Positions 56,386 through 64,000 of a stretch of 64,000 nucleotides of DNA are shown here, in pieces (position 1 is the stretch's first letter; each line of letters begins with the position of its first letter). This stretch comes from Rhipidocladum racemiflorum (lineage: Eukaryota > Streptophyta > Magnoliopsida > Poales > Poaceae), in NCBI GenBank assembly GCA_036346355.1, contig CM070584.1:27746039-27810038 (forward strand). Direction: 5' to 3'. Both the position numbers and the translations under genes were made by a program. The notes beneath the pieces were generated by a model that was not told the origin of the DNA, did not search any database, and worked only from the letters and a program-made list of their open reading frames with translations.

Positions 56386-58039
56386 TGTGAATCATGTGAT
56401 GAAAAATTGGCTTGATCATGTGATGAAAAATTGGCTTGATAATGTGCTGAAAAATTGATTAGGTTTAATCTTGCAAAATTGCTTGCATAAAGGGCCAAAC
56501 ATTCAAACATCCAAAAACAGAGACTTTGCATTTGCGCCAGACCAAACATCCAAAAAACAGTGAGTTTCGCATGTATGACGGACCAAAGTCTTTGGTCTGT
56601 CATAAACGTGATTTTGATGCTTTTATGCTTGTTCAAGAAATCGCGTTTTTCCCATGCATGACGGACCAAATTTTTTGGTCCGCCATACACATGCTTTTTG
56701 GCGATCTCATTTTTCCCATGTATGACAGACCAAACTCTTTGGTCTGTCATACACATGTTGATAACAAACTCATACTTCCCATATGCAGCCAGACCAAATG
56801 TTTTGGTCTGTCATACACATCTTTTGGCGGTTTTGAGCAAAATTGAAATGGTTTGAATTTGAAATTATGAAATTTGTGATGATTTCATGATGCGTGTTTT
56901 GAAGTGGACTTTATGCAATGCTCATGTGAGTAGTTGCATGGATTGACATTGAGTCAAGTCGTGGACTTGTGCTCGGATTTGTTTTGTGGTTTGTTCATGT
57001 GCAGGTATTGCTCGAAGACGAATGTGGTCGATGACGGGACCGGAACTAGGTTCATGGAGGAACTGAGGTTCGGGACTAGGTTCAGGAGGAACCGAGGTCT
57101 TGGTGGTCAAGGATGTCATGCGGGACGTTCGGGCTAAGGGAATGGTGCACATGAAGAATGGTTAGTCACGTGAGAATGGCAGGAGGTCATTCGCGTGCAA
57201 AGTGTTAGTCACGTGAGTATGGCAGGTGGCCATACGCGTGCAAAGTGTTAGTCACGTGAGTATGGTAGGGTTACCATACGCGTGCAAGAGTTGTACTCGG
57301 CCAGGTTGGGCCAAGTAGAGTTGTGTTGAATCTGATTCCTTCTAGGAATAGGAATCGTATTCGAGAACTCTTTAATGGGTTGGTGCTTTAAATAGGTGGG
57401 GGGTCTCCTGTTGAAAGGTACCAAGCAGAGCTAAGCGCATCAAGCCTTGAGCTTGGTTTTAGGGTTTGTACTCTTTTAATGAGAGTACTTTAGACAAAAG
57501 AAATAAAGATCAATTATTCTAGTTCCCGCATTGCTTCAACGTTCTCTTTTTGGTTCTTGTTTGCATGCTTGTTCTAGTTCTAGATTGGTTTTTGTTCTTT
57601 AAGTTTTATCTTGATTTGATCCATCAAAAACCTCTCTAGGGTATTGATCTAGTGTTTCTCAAAGTCTAGTTGATCAATCTTTTGTCGTTCTTGTTTAATC
57701 TTGAAGTTTTGATTAGATTGATTCTCGTCAAGTTCTGGATCAGCAAGCTTGCGAAGCTCATAACTTTTGATTCGTAAGTCCGATCGAGCTGATTCTTTTT
57801 GGGTTCGATTCGTATTGGAATCTAGTTTCTTGTGTCCAAATTTCAGATCAATCTAACGGTTGGATCTCTGAGAATTCGCGTTTTACCGAACCTCTGTCAT
57901 TCTGTTTTTGTCGAAAACGAGGCAATTATTTGGTTCTGTTTTAGGGGTGAACTTTTAATAGGTCAAGAATTTGGTTTTAGCTTCCGCACAATCATTCACC
58001 CCCCCTCTGATTGCTATATTCGTATACTTCGATCCTACA
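56386..58039 (+). repeat. 3' LTR of the second Ty1 element (1,654 bp)
   Basis: Matches 48204-49856 base for base over long runs. Differences are a few substitutions in the hairpin units (first and fourth) and about ten one-to-three-base indels near 57235-57430. Confidence 0.95.
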
Positions 58040-58044
58040 GTATG
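58040..58044 (+). repeat. Right TSD (GTATG) of the second Ty1 element
   Basis: Follows CCTACA at the LTR end and matches 48199-48203. The coding frame of GRF gene 1 resumes here. Confidence 0.92.
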
Positions 58045-58211
58045 ATCGCTTCCTTGAGCACGCCGTACAAGATAACCACGAAGCTGTAAGCCCTGATTTG
58101 GTTGTTCCTCTTGACGGCCCTAGCGTTGAAGACTACAAACGTGACCGTTGGGAGTTTTTCGAAGAAGAGTGTGTTGAATTCTATGATAGTGATGATTCTG
58201 GAAAGTTCTAA

Positions 58212-58940
58212 AGCCGCTCAACCTTGCATCCATTTGTATGTTAGTTCTTGTTCACAAGAAATGCTGTTGTAGTTGTTCTCCCTATTGTACTTTGTAATAT
58301 GAATGTCATGCTTCTTGGTAACTCAGATTTGTCATCAGATTTGTTGCACACCAAACAATACAAGGAAGAACGAATTTTCAATTTTTAAAAACTGCAGTGA
58401 TTATTATAAACAAACAATGACAACAAAAACAAACAACAAACCGTAGCAAGCGACGCTTACCACTGCAGTGATTATTATAAACAAACAATGATATTAGCAC
58501 TTAGTCCATACACCATGAGTTTTCTCATCCCATTCAGTTGCATTTTATAATCCAAGCAAAGGCTGCCTGATACGTCCTGTGAAAGCATTGCTGGCAAAGC
58601 CTGTAGGACATATCATGTCATAATCATGTCAGTCAGTTCCTGTCCGAAATGTCATGTCAAATGCATGTGTGCCAGATATTGCCTGAGTCGTCCGTCAAAG
58701 CATAGCCGGCAAAGATTTCTTGGCACCTCCTCCAAGATACAAAGCTGCGTGCATATGTCGGTATCAAGCACAGGCGAGCTGCAAAGGAATCCGATGCTCA
58801 TGGATTCCTTTGAAGCTTCAAGTCTGTCGCTCTATCTGGCTATTTAACCCCCTTCACGCCTTCGCGGCGTTGCATCGACCAAACCATCGCTCTAATACAA
58901 CAAAGAGAACCATCATCGCCAACCCAAACGAGCGGCACCA
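58212..58940 (+). promoter_or_regulatory. Intergenic region and promoter of GRF gene 2
   Basis: AT-rich 3' flank of gene 1, then a direct repeat pair ACTGCAGTGATTATTATAAA at 58391 and 58462 (71 bases apart). A block at 58740-58805 matches 35480-35545 upstream of gene 1. A TATA-like GGCTATTTAACC lies near 58836, about 105 bases before the start codon. Confidence 0.5.
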
Positions 58941-59513
58941 ATGGAGTTCCCTCGCCCCAAGGCACAACGTTGTCGAAACATTCCCGAAGGCACGGAGGTC
59001 CCCATGTGCCTATCACGGGGATCCTTGCCGCTTCGGCGATCTGAGACAACTCATACACTTACGGTATGAGTCTGGAGCTGCCGCAACCACGACTCCAAGC
59101 CAACGGCTGGGATGCGGATGCGGCGGAGAAGCCCGGTATGTTCATACTCACATTTGGTGCTGCTCCCAATTCATACATGTTGTAACACCGTGTGATGTGA
59201 CTAATTGCAGCCTCCACTGTGCGAGTTCATCCGATTCTACGATGCGGAACAAACTCCCGAGATGGAGAGGAGGCGGAATCGGGAGTACTCGCATCGGAGG
59301 GCTATCGTGGAGCAGCAGTGGTGTGAGCAGGATGAGGAGGAGAAGTGCCAGCAGCATTTGGAACGTATGCATGCACAGAGGGAGGCCGAACGGCAGCGCC
59401 ATGCCGCGGAGAGGGAGGCTGAGTGCGAGAGAAAGCGTGAGAGGGCAGCTAGGGCCAGAGCGGCAGGAGCTGAAAATCTGCGTAAGGGAAAATATCCTCG
59501 TTGCACTCAGTAA
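58941..59513 (+). pseudogene. GRF-type zinc finger gene 2 of the MULE
   Basis: ATG at 58941 begins MEFPRPKAQRCRNIPEGTEV followed by PMC. A one-base shift then leads into YHGDPCRFGD (about 58990-59040), which together resemble the first half of a GRF finger with a Cys-x-His pair. The first exon ends at 59135 before GTATGT, and the second starts at 59211 after TTGCAG. Exon 2 encodes PPLCEFIRFYDAEQTP, the second half of the finger, and a long Arg/Glu-rich helix, probably a coiled coil (about residues 25-90 of the exon), ending KGKYPRCTQ at TAA 59511-59513. MULE-borne genes of this plan are common in grasses from memory. Function unknown. Exon 2 is intact, exon 1 probably frameshifted. Confidence 0.68.
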
Positions 59514-59928
59514 AGTGTAAGAGAAAGGGCCTTTCTTGTTGTTTCCTCTCCCTAAGGCATGTTACGTTTAGTCCGGTATACTCGGTAGAGTGTGCCGTAC
59601 ATGCCATTGTTGTTTAGCATTTCTAAGCCGTATGCAATTCAGTACATTCTTATTGCTCCCCATCTATCGATGCGATTGTACCGTACATATATTTCACATC
59701 TTTGAAGATAACTACACGAAGTCTTCAAAAAATAATTACGAGTTGAGCAGGAGTAGAGATGGGCCACCTCAAAACCAGAATACTGTCTTTTCTCATGCTC
59801 GCATCGAAATGGCTTCTCAACTGACAGTCTAAACCAGAATACATGCCCAGAATACTGTGTAACTTTTATTAGTTTACCTCAGTTTTATTACTTTATATTA
59901 TATATAATGTTATGAGTTTGCCCTCCTA
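59514..59928. other. 3' flank of GRF gene 2
   Basis: AT-rich, contains CCAGAATAC repeated three times between 59777 and 59854, and otherwise no feature that I can support. Confidence 0.6.
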
Positions 59929-60118
59929 TGTCCATTTCAATTGGCGACAGGGGGGTGTCGCCATTTGAATTGGCGGCGAGGCAAACTTCGACATTTCCTT
60001 CTTGCCCCACGCAACCAGAGGCTAGATGCCCCCTGTCGCCAATTGAATTGGCGACGAGTCTTGTCGCCAATTCAAATGGCGACAGGACCCTGTCGCCAAT
60101 TCAAATGGACACAGGGGG
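59929..60118. repeat. Right subterminal palindrome array of the MULE
   Basis: Five copies of GTCGCCA..TGGCGAC (two with a degraded arm: TGTCCATTTCAATTGGCGAC at 59929 and the mirror near 60090). Same motif as the left array. Confidence 0.8.
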
Positions 60119-60194
60119 GTAGTTTTGCTATTTTCTTTTTCGGCATATTATTTCTGTAAATTTTGATTAAAATAATATTATTTAAAAAAAATTC
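60063..60194 (+). repeat. Right terminal inverted repeat of the MULE (132 bp)
   Basis: Reverse complement of 27438-27569 with a few substitutions, ending ATTTAAAAAAAATTC. Confidence 0.92.
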
Positions 60195-60204
60195 TACTAT
60201 CAAC
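60195..60204 (+). repeat. Right TSD of the MULE (TACTATCAAC)
   Basis: Identical to 27428-27437. Confidence 0.9.
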
Positions 60205-61237
60205 GATGGTGTCGGTTTGGAGAACACGTGGCAAAAAGAAAGAAGAAAAAAGAACACAAAAGTGATCTCAGTGTTAAAGGATAAGGTGATCGACCGGGTC
60301 CATCTGCACCAGAACATAGTGTAGCGGTGCCTACAGACATAGCCTTACCCTTACTAACATTACACGTATCACTCTAATCGGGAGGACACTCCTCATTTCA
60401 CTATATAAACAGCTATGGATGAACATACGCGGGTGATGTGGGACTAAATTCCCATAGTCCATGCTATATAGTACAATGGGCCTTAAGCACATCGCACTAA
60501 AACTTTAACCAATGTCAATAGTTGCTTGCGGTGCAAGGACCTCTCATCTTACTACCGGTAGCATATAATATTACTAACGATTGGTTATTATTTTACTGTA
60601 CGAGATAGTAAAAAACCACTAAAATGTGATCATTTTGTTAAAGGGTAAAGTGCTTGGGTCCAACATTTGGTAGCATAATATAAGTAGTAAATTTGGTACT
60701 CTCGGCTTTTCTGTACGTATTAAAGTAATTAATAATTTGCCAATAACAATACTATTTGAATGAAATATTATTTCTTACTACAAGTGGTGTAGTATGTTAT
60801 ACAACTATGGCTAGTTGCATCATAGGAATCCAATCCGTACACACCTATGTATAGCTGTTTGAGACAGTAAAGACAAGTCATATAATTGATAAACTCATGT
60901 TTTATTTTCTGTAAACACAAGTTTTATATATTCAAGAAACATATGTTATGTGGTCAGTAAACACAAGTTGTATAGTCGGTAAAGTTTTACTGAATATCAT
61001 AGTAATATTATAGTACACATTAGTTTTTATTAATTGCTGCTAGCTGTTAGAGTATAATTAAGGTTATTTACATTTTCATTTCATATTCTTGTGTAAATAA
61101 AACTAATCGCACGATTTTAGTGCTTTTGTTCATGAACTTTTACTACCAAAATTCAGTAATTGGAGTTTACTATTGTAATGTATGATAGTAATTTCTAGTT
61201 ATACACATTGTAATTTTACGTTGTATACACAGTAATT
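60205..61237. repeat. 0.8-kb repeat unit 2 (right part) and AT-rich continuation
   Basis: 60205 to about 60680 matches unit 1 from 26573 onward (GAGAACACGTGGC, AGAAAAAAGAACACAAAAGT, CTAACA..ACAC.TATCACTCT, GGGACTAAATTCCCAT). A further start-like block, CAGTAATTGGAGTTTACTAT, lies at 61154. The stretch AACACAAGTTTTATATATTC near 60907 recurs near 61635. No ORF until 61238. Confidence 0.65.
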
Positions 61238-61588
61238 TTGGTTGCTAGTCGACAAATTTATTGTTTGATATTGAGACATCATTCTTTTCTTGTATCTCGT
61301 TGTGATGGAAGACTTAGTGGCAAAGGAACCATTCGATTCAAACTAACAAGTTCACAGTTTGATATGTATTGCAAAGCACATCTGACAATCTTGCAACAAA
61401 GCTCAAAAGTTCATTCATACATCCAGCAGAACAAGTTGATATTATGGGATGAGAATCCACATATGGGTAAGCTTTCCATCACGCAAGAACACAATGATCG
61501 ATTTCCCACATGGTTCAAAGAAAAGGCGAATGTCTACATCAGTGTGGCTATCAAATGGTTGACGGACAGACCAAGATTTAATGTATGA
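61238..61588 (+). pseudogene. CACTA (En/Spm) TNP2-type transposase fragment
   Basis: The last 60 codons carry QEHNDRFPTWFKEKAN followed by AIKWLTDRPRFNV, the pattern of the TNP2 region known as DUF4218 (typically a KEHN..F..WFK motif, then a W-L-..GP motif). The conserved GP reads DR here. Upstream residues are less clear and part may be non-coding. It is a short relic without catalytic domain. TNP2 is the transposase of CACTA elements, so this marks an old CACTA copy next to the CACTA terminus at 62651. Confidence 0.65.
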
Positions 61589-62650
61589 GCATAGATGCTT
61601 TGTCCAATGATCACTCGAAAAGTGGATCCTCATTAAACACAAGTTTTATATATTCAATAATCATATGTTATGTAGTGAATAAACATAAACTAGTTTGAAT
61701 GATCTTATTTAGAAATATAAGGGTTGCTTATGGATTTAATGAGACTTTTTTATTATATCTTTATTTATTCTCTTTCAACCATATATATATTTATTTATTA
61801 CCATTCATATAAAGTATTATCTCTCATCTTCCAAGACAATTAAGTGGTGTATTAAGTTATTTTCTCTCATATCTCTCTCAATTTTACTTTAATTTTAATA
61901 TTTATGCAAAGTCAAAATACGCCTTATATTTCTGAACAGTGTGACTCCATAATTTTCTCTTTTCTTAAAGGCAATATTGTAATTTTACGGTTGTTTTGTT
62001 CTACATCAAGTTAAATGGAATCAGGGGTGGCCCTTTAGGGCCGTATTTCCTTAAAAAAGAGAGAGAGAGAGAGAGAAAATCTACAAAACCCTATAGCAGT
62101 CAACACATTTCCAACGGGATAGCTATCAGCAAGGTTTCAAATTTCATTTTCTGACTATATCGTGGAACGAACCGAAATCCGAAATTTCGGCGAGATTCAA
62201 AAATTTCTGACAAAATCTGGGCAAAATTCAAAAACCAAATTCAAATCCGGATTTTTTTGAACTGGGAAATCCAAAATTTTGTCTGAAATCTCGTCCAAAA
62301 TTTCTGAAATCTTGGTAAAATTCAACTGAATGAAAAATGGTTCAAACGACGTCAAAAAAATTTAAAATGTTTTTTGGATTTTTTTGACACTTCACTAGTG
62401 TTCCCATAAAAATTTCAAATGATGATCAAGCCTAAGGAGTTTTTGAAAAATCTAACAGTGTTATTGTCCTGATAAAAGGCTGACCAGCAAATTTCAGCCT
62501 AATGGAAAATGGTGCAAACCATGTTAGAAACTTTTAAAAAAATTTGTAGATAGTCCCAACACATCCATAATATTCTCATAAATTTTTTAGATGATGATCA
62601 ATATTGAGGAATTTTCAAAAATGCAAATAGTGCTACTGAAGACGGACTTA
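61589..62650. other. AT-rich spacer, diverged tandem pair, GA microsatellite
   Basis: A (GA)n run at about 62056-62077. Two diverged blocks of about 160 bases (62325-62470 and 62497-62640) share AATGGTTCAAAC/AATGGTGCAAAC, CCCATAAA/CTCATAAA and GATGATGATCAA in the same order. Such blocks are plausible as CACTA internal sequence. No gene. Confidence 0.5.
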
Positions 62651-62900
62651 CACTACTACAGGAATATACATCATTGTCGGTTCTTTTTCGTCATCATTGT
62701 CGGTTTTAGTAGCGACACAAAGTCCAATGACAGTGATGAGCAATCACTATCACAGTCGGTTCCCACCCGACAGCAATAACTTATTCATCACTATCGGTTC
62801 TCAAATAAACCCGACACTGATAATAAGATTATCATAGTCGGTGCAAGCTAAAAACCGACGCTGATAACATCACTACTAGTATATGATGAACACTAAATGA
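62651..62900 (+). mobile_element. CACTA transposon terminus with subterminal repeats
   Basis: CACTACTACAGGAATA at 62651 is a textbook CACTA end. It is followed by reiterated TCGGTT and CCGAC motifs in both orientations (62688-62870), as in grass CACTA subterminal regions. Related motifs resume at 63375-63435 (TCAGTGTCGGTTTTAAAT), so the terminus was split by the MITE-like insertion. The opposite end is not visible. Confidence 0.75.
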
Positions 62901-62919
62901 TATAGCTGGGCGCGAAGGG

Positions 62920-62920
<1 letters not shown>

Positions 62921-62963
<43 letters not shown>
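62921..62963. repeat. TA microsatellite (left)
   Basis: About 21 TA units before the MITE-like element; a second tract lies at 63341-63371. Confidence 0.95.
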
Positions 62964-62966
<3 letters not shown>

Positions 62967-63337
62967 AAAATGGTTCCATACCCCTGAGTGTACGTACTCC
63001 CACTCTTAATATACCACTTAAATGATGTTGTTATACCTCTTTATCCATTTGAGTATACTCTAATGCTGATTATAAGATACTCTAAAGTGAGTTTTATGAA
63101 AAATTTCATCAAAATCCACTCTTTATAGTATAATTTGTTTATATACTCTTTTTACATATGGAAAAAGGTATATAGCAAAAAAAACAAAGGGTTCCGATGA
63201 ATATTTTTCAAGAATATCGTATTGTAGTAACTTAGAATTATTATTGGAATATACTGAAAGTGATAAAAGAGTATAACACATTAGTTTAAGTGGTATACTG
63301 GAGGTGGGAGTACATACTCCCAAGAGTACGAAAAAGG

Positions 63338-63341
<4 letters not shown>
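62964..63341. mobile_element. MITE-like element between TA tracts
   Basis: The inverted pair is GTACGTACTCCCACTC..ATACCACTTAAA at 62990-63030 and, reversed, GTTTAAGTGGTAT..GGTGGGAGTACATACTCCC at 63280-63322, giving arms of about 45 bases with several mismatches. Length about 380 bp, no ORF. TA tracts flank it, so a TA target duplication is likely but cannot be delimited. Superfamily undecided. Confidence 0.65.

Positions 63342-63371
<30 letters not shown>
63341..63371. repeat. TA microsatellite (right)
   Basis: About 15 TA units closing the MITE-like insertion. Confidence 0.95.
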
Positions 63372-63373
<2 letters not shown>

Positions 63374-63436
63374 CAATATCAGTGTCGGTTTTAAATAAAA
63401 ATCGATTGTGATATGTATAGTATCTGTGTCAGTTTT

Positions 63437-64000
63437 TGTAACACCCCAATTTTTGTTTTTCATGAATTTAAATAAGATTTGGCACTTTGGTGAATTTTTG
63501 GAATTTTCTGGAATTTATTTGGATTTATTTGGAATTTATTTGAATTTATTCCCTTTTGAAATAATTAAAGAATTTAATTTTGCAAATAAAATTTTGTTTG
63601 AAATATTTTATTTGAGTCCAAAATGTTCCAAAATATTTTCTAGAATTTTTCTGGAATTTTTCTGAGTGTTTTGCTATTTTTAATGAATTAAATGAATTCC
63701 TGGGAATTAATTGGATTATTTAATCGCTGGAAAAACCTAATCGGTTTCACTGTTCATCCGGCCAGGACCGAGTCCGAGTCGGACTCGAGTCCGACCGAGC
63801 CAGTAGTTCGGTTGAACCCGGTCGCCAAACCCTAGCAGCGTGTGGCCAGTTGGATCGAGATCCAGCGGCCACAATCAGCCACGTCGCCGAACCGAGTGGC
63901 CAGGACCCGGCTAGGTCGCCCGAGCCAGACCCGAGCCCAAACCCCCATACCGTTGGATCTTGATCCAACGGCTCACGTTGAGCCATGTCACCCCATTCCG
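63437..64000 (+). repeat. Tekay-like LTR, left end (copy 4, runs off window)
   Basis: TGTAACACCCCAATTTTTGT start. The next 300 bases track the LTRs at 35811 and 18407 (GGCACTTTGGTGAATTTTTG; AAATATTTTATTTGAGTCC). The GC-rich part begins near 63740 with GGATC..GATCC and GCCACGT motifs. It interrupts the CACTA subterminal repeats. Confidence 0.9.

Larger units (their letters stand above)
48204..58039 (+). mobile_element. Ty1/copia element, complete and young
   Basis: LTRs of 1,653 and 1,654 bp that are near-identical, a primer site, gag, pol in Ty1 order (protease, integrase, RT, RNase H), polypurine tract and TSD GTATG. Lineage is Tork- or SIRE-like by RT pattern; I cannot decide. Frames are broken by a handful of indels despite high LTR identity. 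Confidence 0.93.
47486..58211 (+). pseudogene. GRF-type zinc finger gene 1 of the MULE, split by a Ty1 element
   Basis: Parts: 47486-47793 leader with a probable intron ending GTGTAG at 47757; ATG at 47794 (MSASSSVVANARR); a GRF-like zinc finger with CGCS, then GRAFYRCPNF in the next frame (about 47850-47928), implying a one-base indel and a stop at about 47842; an intron from 47931; then QYQQWADG and a charged helix VEQRTDLAQELNRL to 48203. After the Ty1 element, 58045-58211 continues in the same frame once one GTATG is removed, giving FLEHAVQDNHEA and the acidic end FFEEECVEFYDSDDSGKF. GRF fingers (PF06839-like) bind nucleic acid in other proteins. The role in the MULE is unknown. Confidence 0.7.
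27438..60194 (+). mobile_element. Giant Mutator-like element (MULE) with nested retrotransposons
   Basis: Bounded by 132-bp terminal inverted repeats and a 10-bp target duplication, and supported by the empty site in the neighbouring repeat unit. Own content, after subtracting the two nested retrotransposons (35811-47485 and 48204-58039), is about 11.2 kb: mudrA-type transposase, a PMD gene, two GRF zinc finger genes and two minisatellites. Transposase and PMD genes carry several frame breaks, so it is probably not autonomous now. The association of MULE transposase with PMD-type genes is known in plants; this combination with two GRF genes and a 188-bp array I cannot place in a named family. 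Confidence 0.88.

Noticed and set aside
61442..61642. Minus-strand ORF over the CACTA fragment
   Set aside because: Antisense to the TNP2-like segment, with no motif of its own.

Overview
The window reads as intergenic DNA of a plant nuclear genome, most likely a grass. The evidence is nested LTR retrotransposons with very long Ty3/gypsy LTRs, a SIRE-type Ty1/copia element, a MuDR-type (MULE) DNA transposon carrying a plant mobile domain gene, CACTA remnants, and the GC-rich, GCCACGT- and TGTCAG-rich LTR composition usual in grasses. I see no ordinary single-copy host gene, no rRNA or tRNA gene and no CRISPR array. Nearly every reading frame belongs to a transposable element and most are broken.

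Layout. 1-5470: 3' half of a Tekay/Del-like Ty3 chromovirus (RNase H, integrase, chromodomain, polypurine tract, 3.47-kb LTR), inserted into the RT region of a minus-strand Tat-like Ty3 element (5471-9651: RT, protease, gag, primer site, LTR). 9652-10308: minus-strand LTR fragment. 10309-10769: a short flank with one exon-like segment. 10770-26176: complete 15.4-kb minus-strand SIRE/Maximus-like Ty1 element with TSD AAAAC. It carries an extra ORF downstream of pol and many copies of a 13-bp near-palindrome, and is itself interrupted by the 5' end of a second Tekay-like element (18407 to about 22695) that has an unrecognised ORF upstream of where gag should start.

26182-27437 and 60195-61200 hold an AT-rich repeat of about 0.8 kb in tandem. 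A giant MULE (27438-60194, 32.8 kb, 132-bp terminal inverted repeats, 10-bp TSD TACTATCAAC) sits in its second unit, and the first unit preserves the empty site. In order the MULE holds: palindromic subterminal repeats, a purine-rich leader, a broken mudrA transposase gene, a 38-bp minisatellite, a multi-exon plant mobile domain (PMD) gene, a 188-bp tandem array, GRF-type zinc finger gene 1, GRF-type gene 2, and the right terminus. Two later retrotransposons enlarged it: a complete but indel-ridden Tekay-like element (35811-47485, TSD AAATT) at the TATA-like region of GRF gene 1, and a young Ty1 element (48204-58039, TSD GTATG) inside its coding exon. Removing that Ty1 element and one TSD copy restores the reading frame of the exon.

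61238-64000: a CACTA TNP2 fragment, a CACTA terminus with subterminal repeats, a MITE-like insertion bounded by TA repeats, and the start of a fourth Tekay-like LTR that leaves the window.

Overall this is a multi-level nest. The oldest visible layers are the 0.8-kb repeats, the CACTA pieces and the 9652-10308 LTR. The MULE, Tat and SIRE elements form the middle layers, and the Tekay and second Ty1 copies are the youngest. Mutation style differs sharply between layers: the Tat pol is broken mainly by in-frame stops, whereas Tekay copy 3 and the mudrA gene are broken mainly by small indels. Part of the latter could be sequencing or assembly error.
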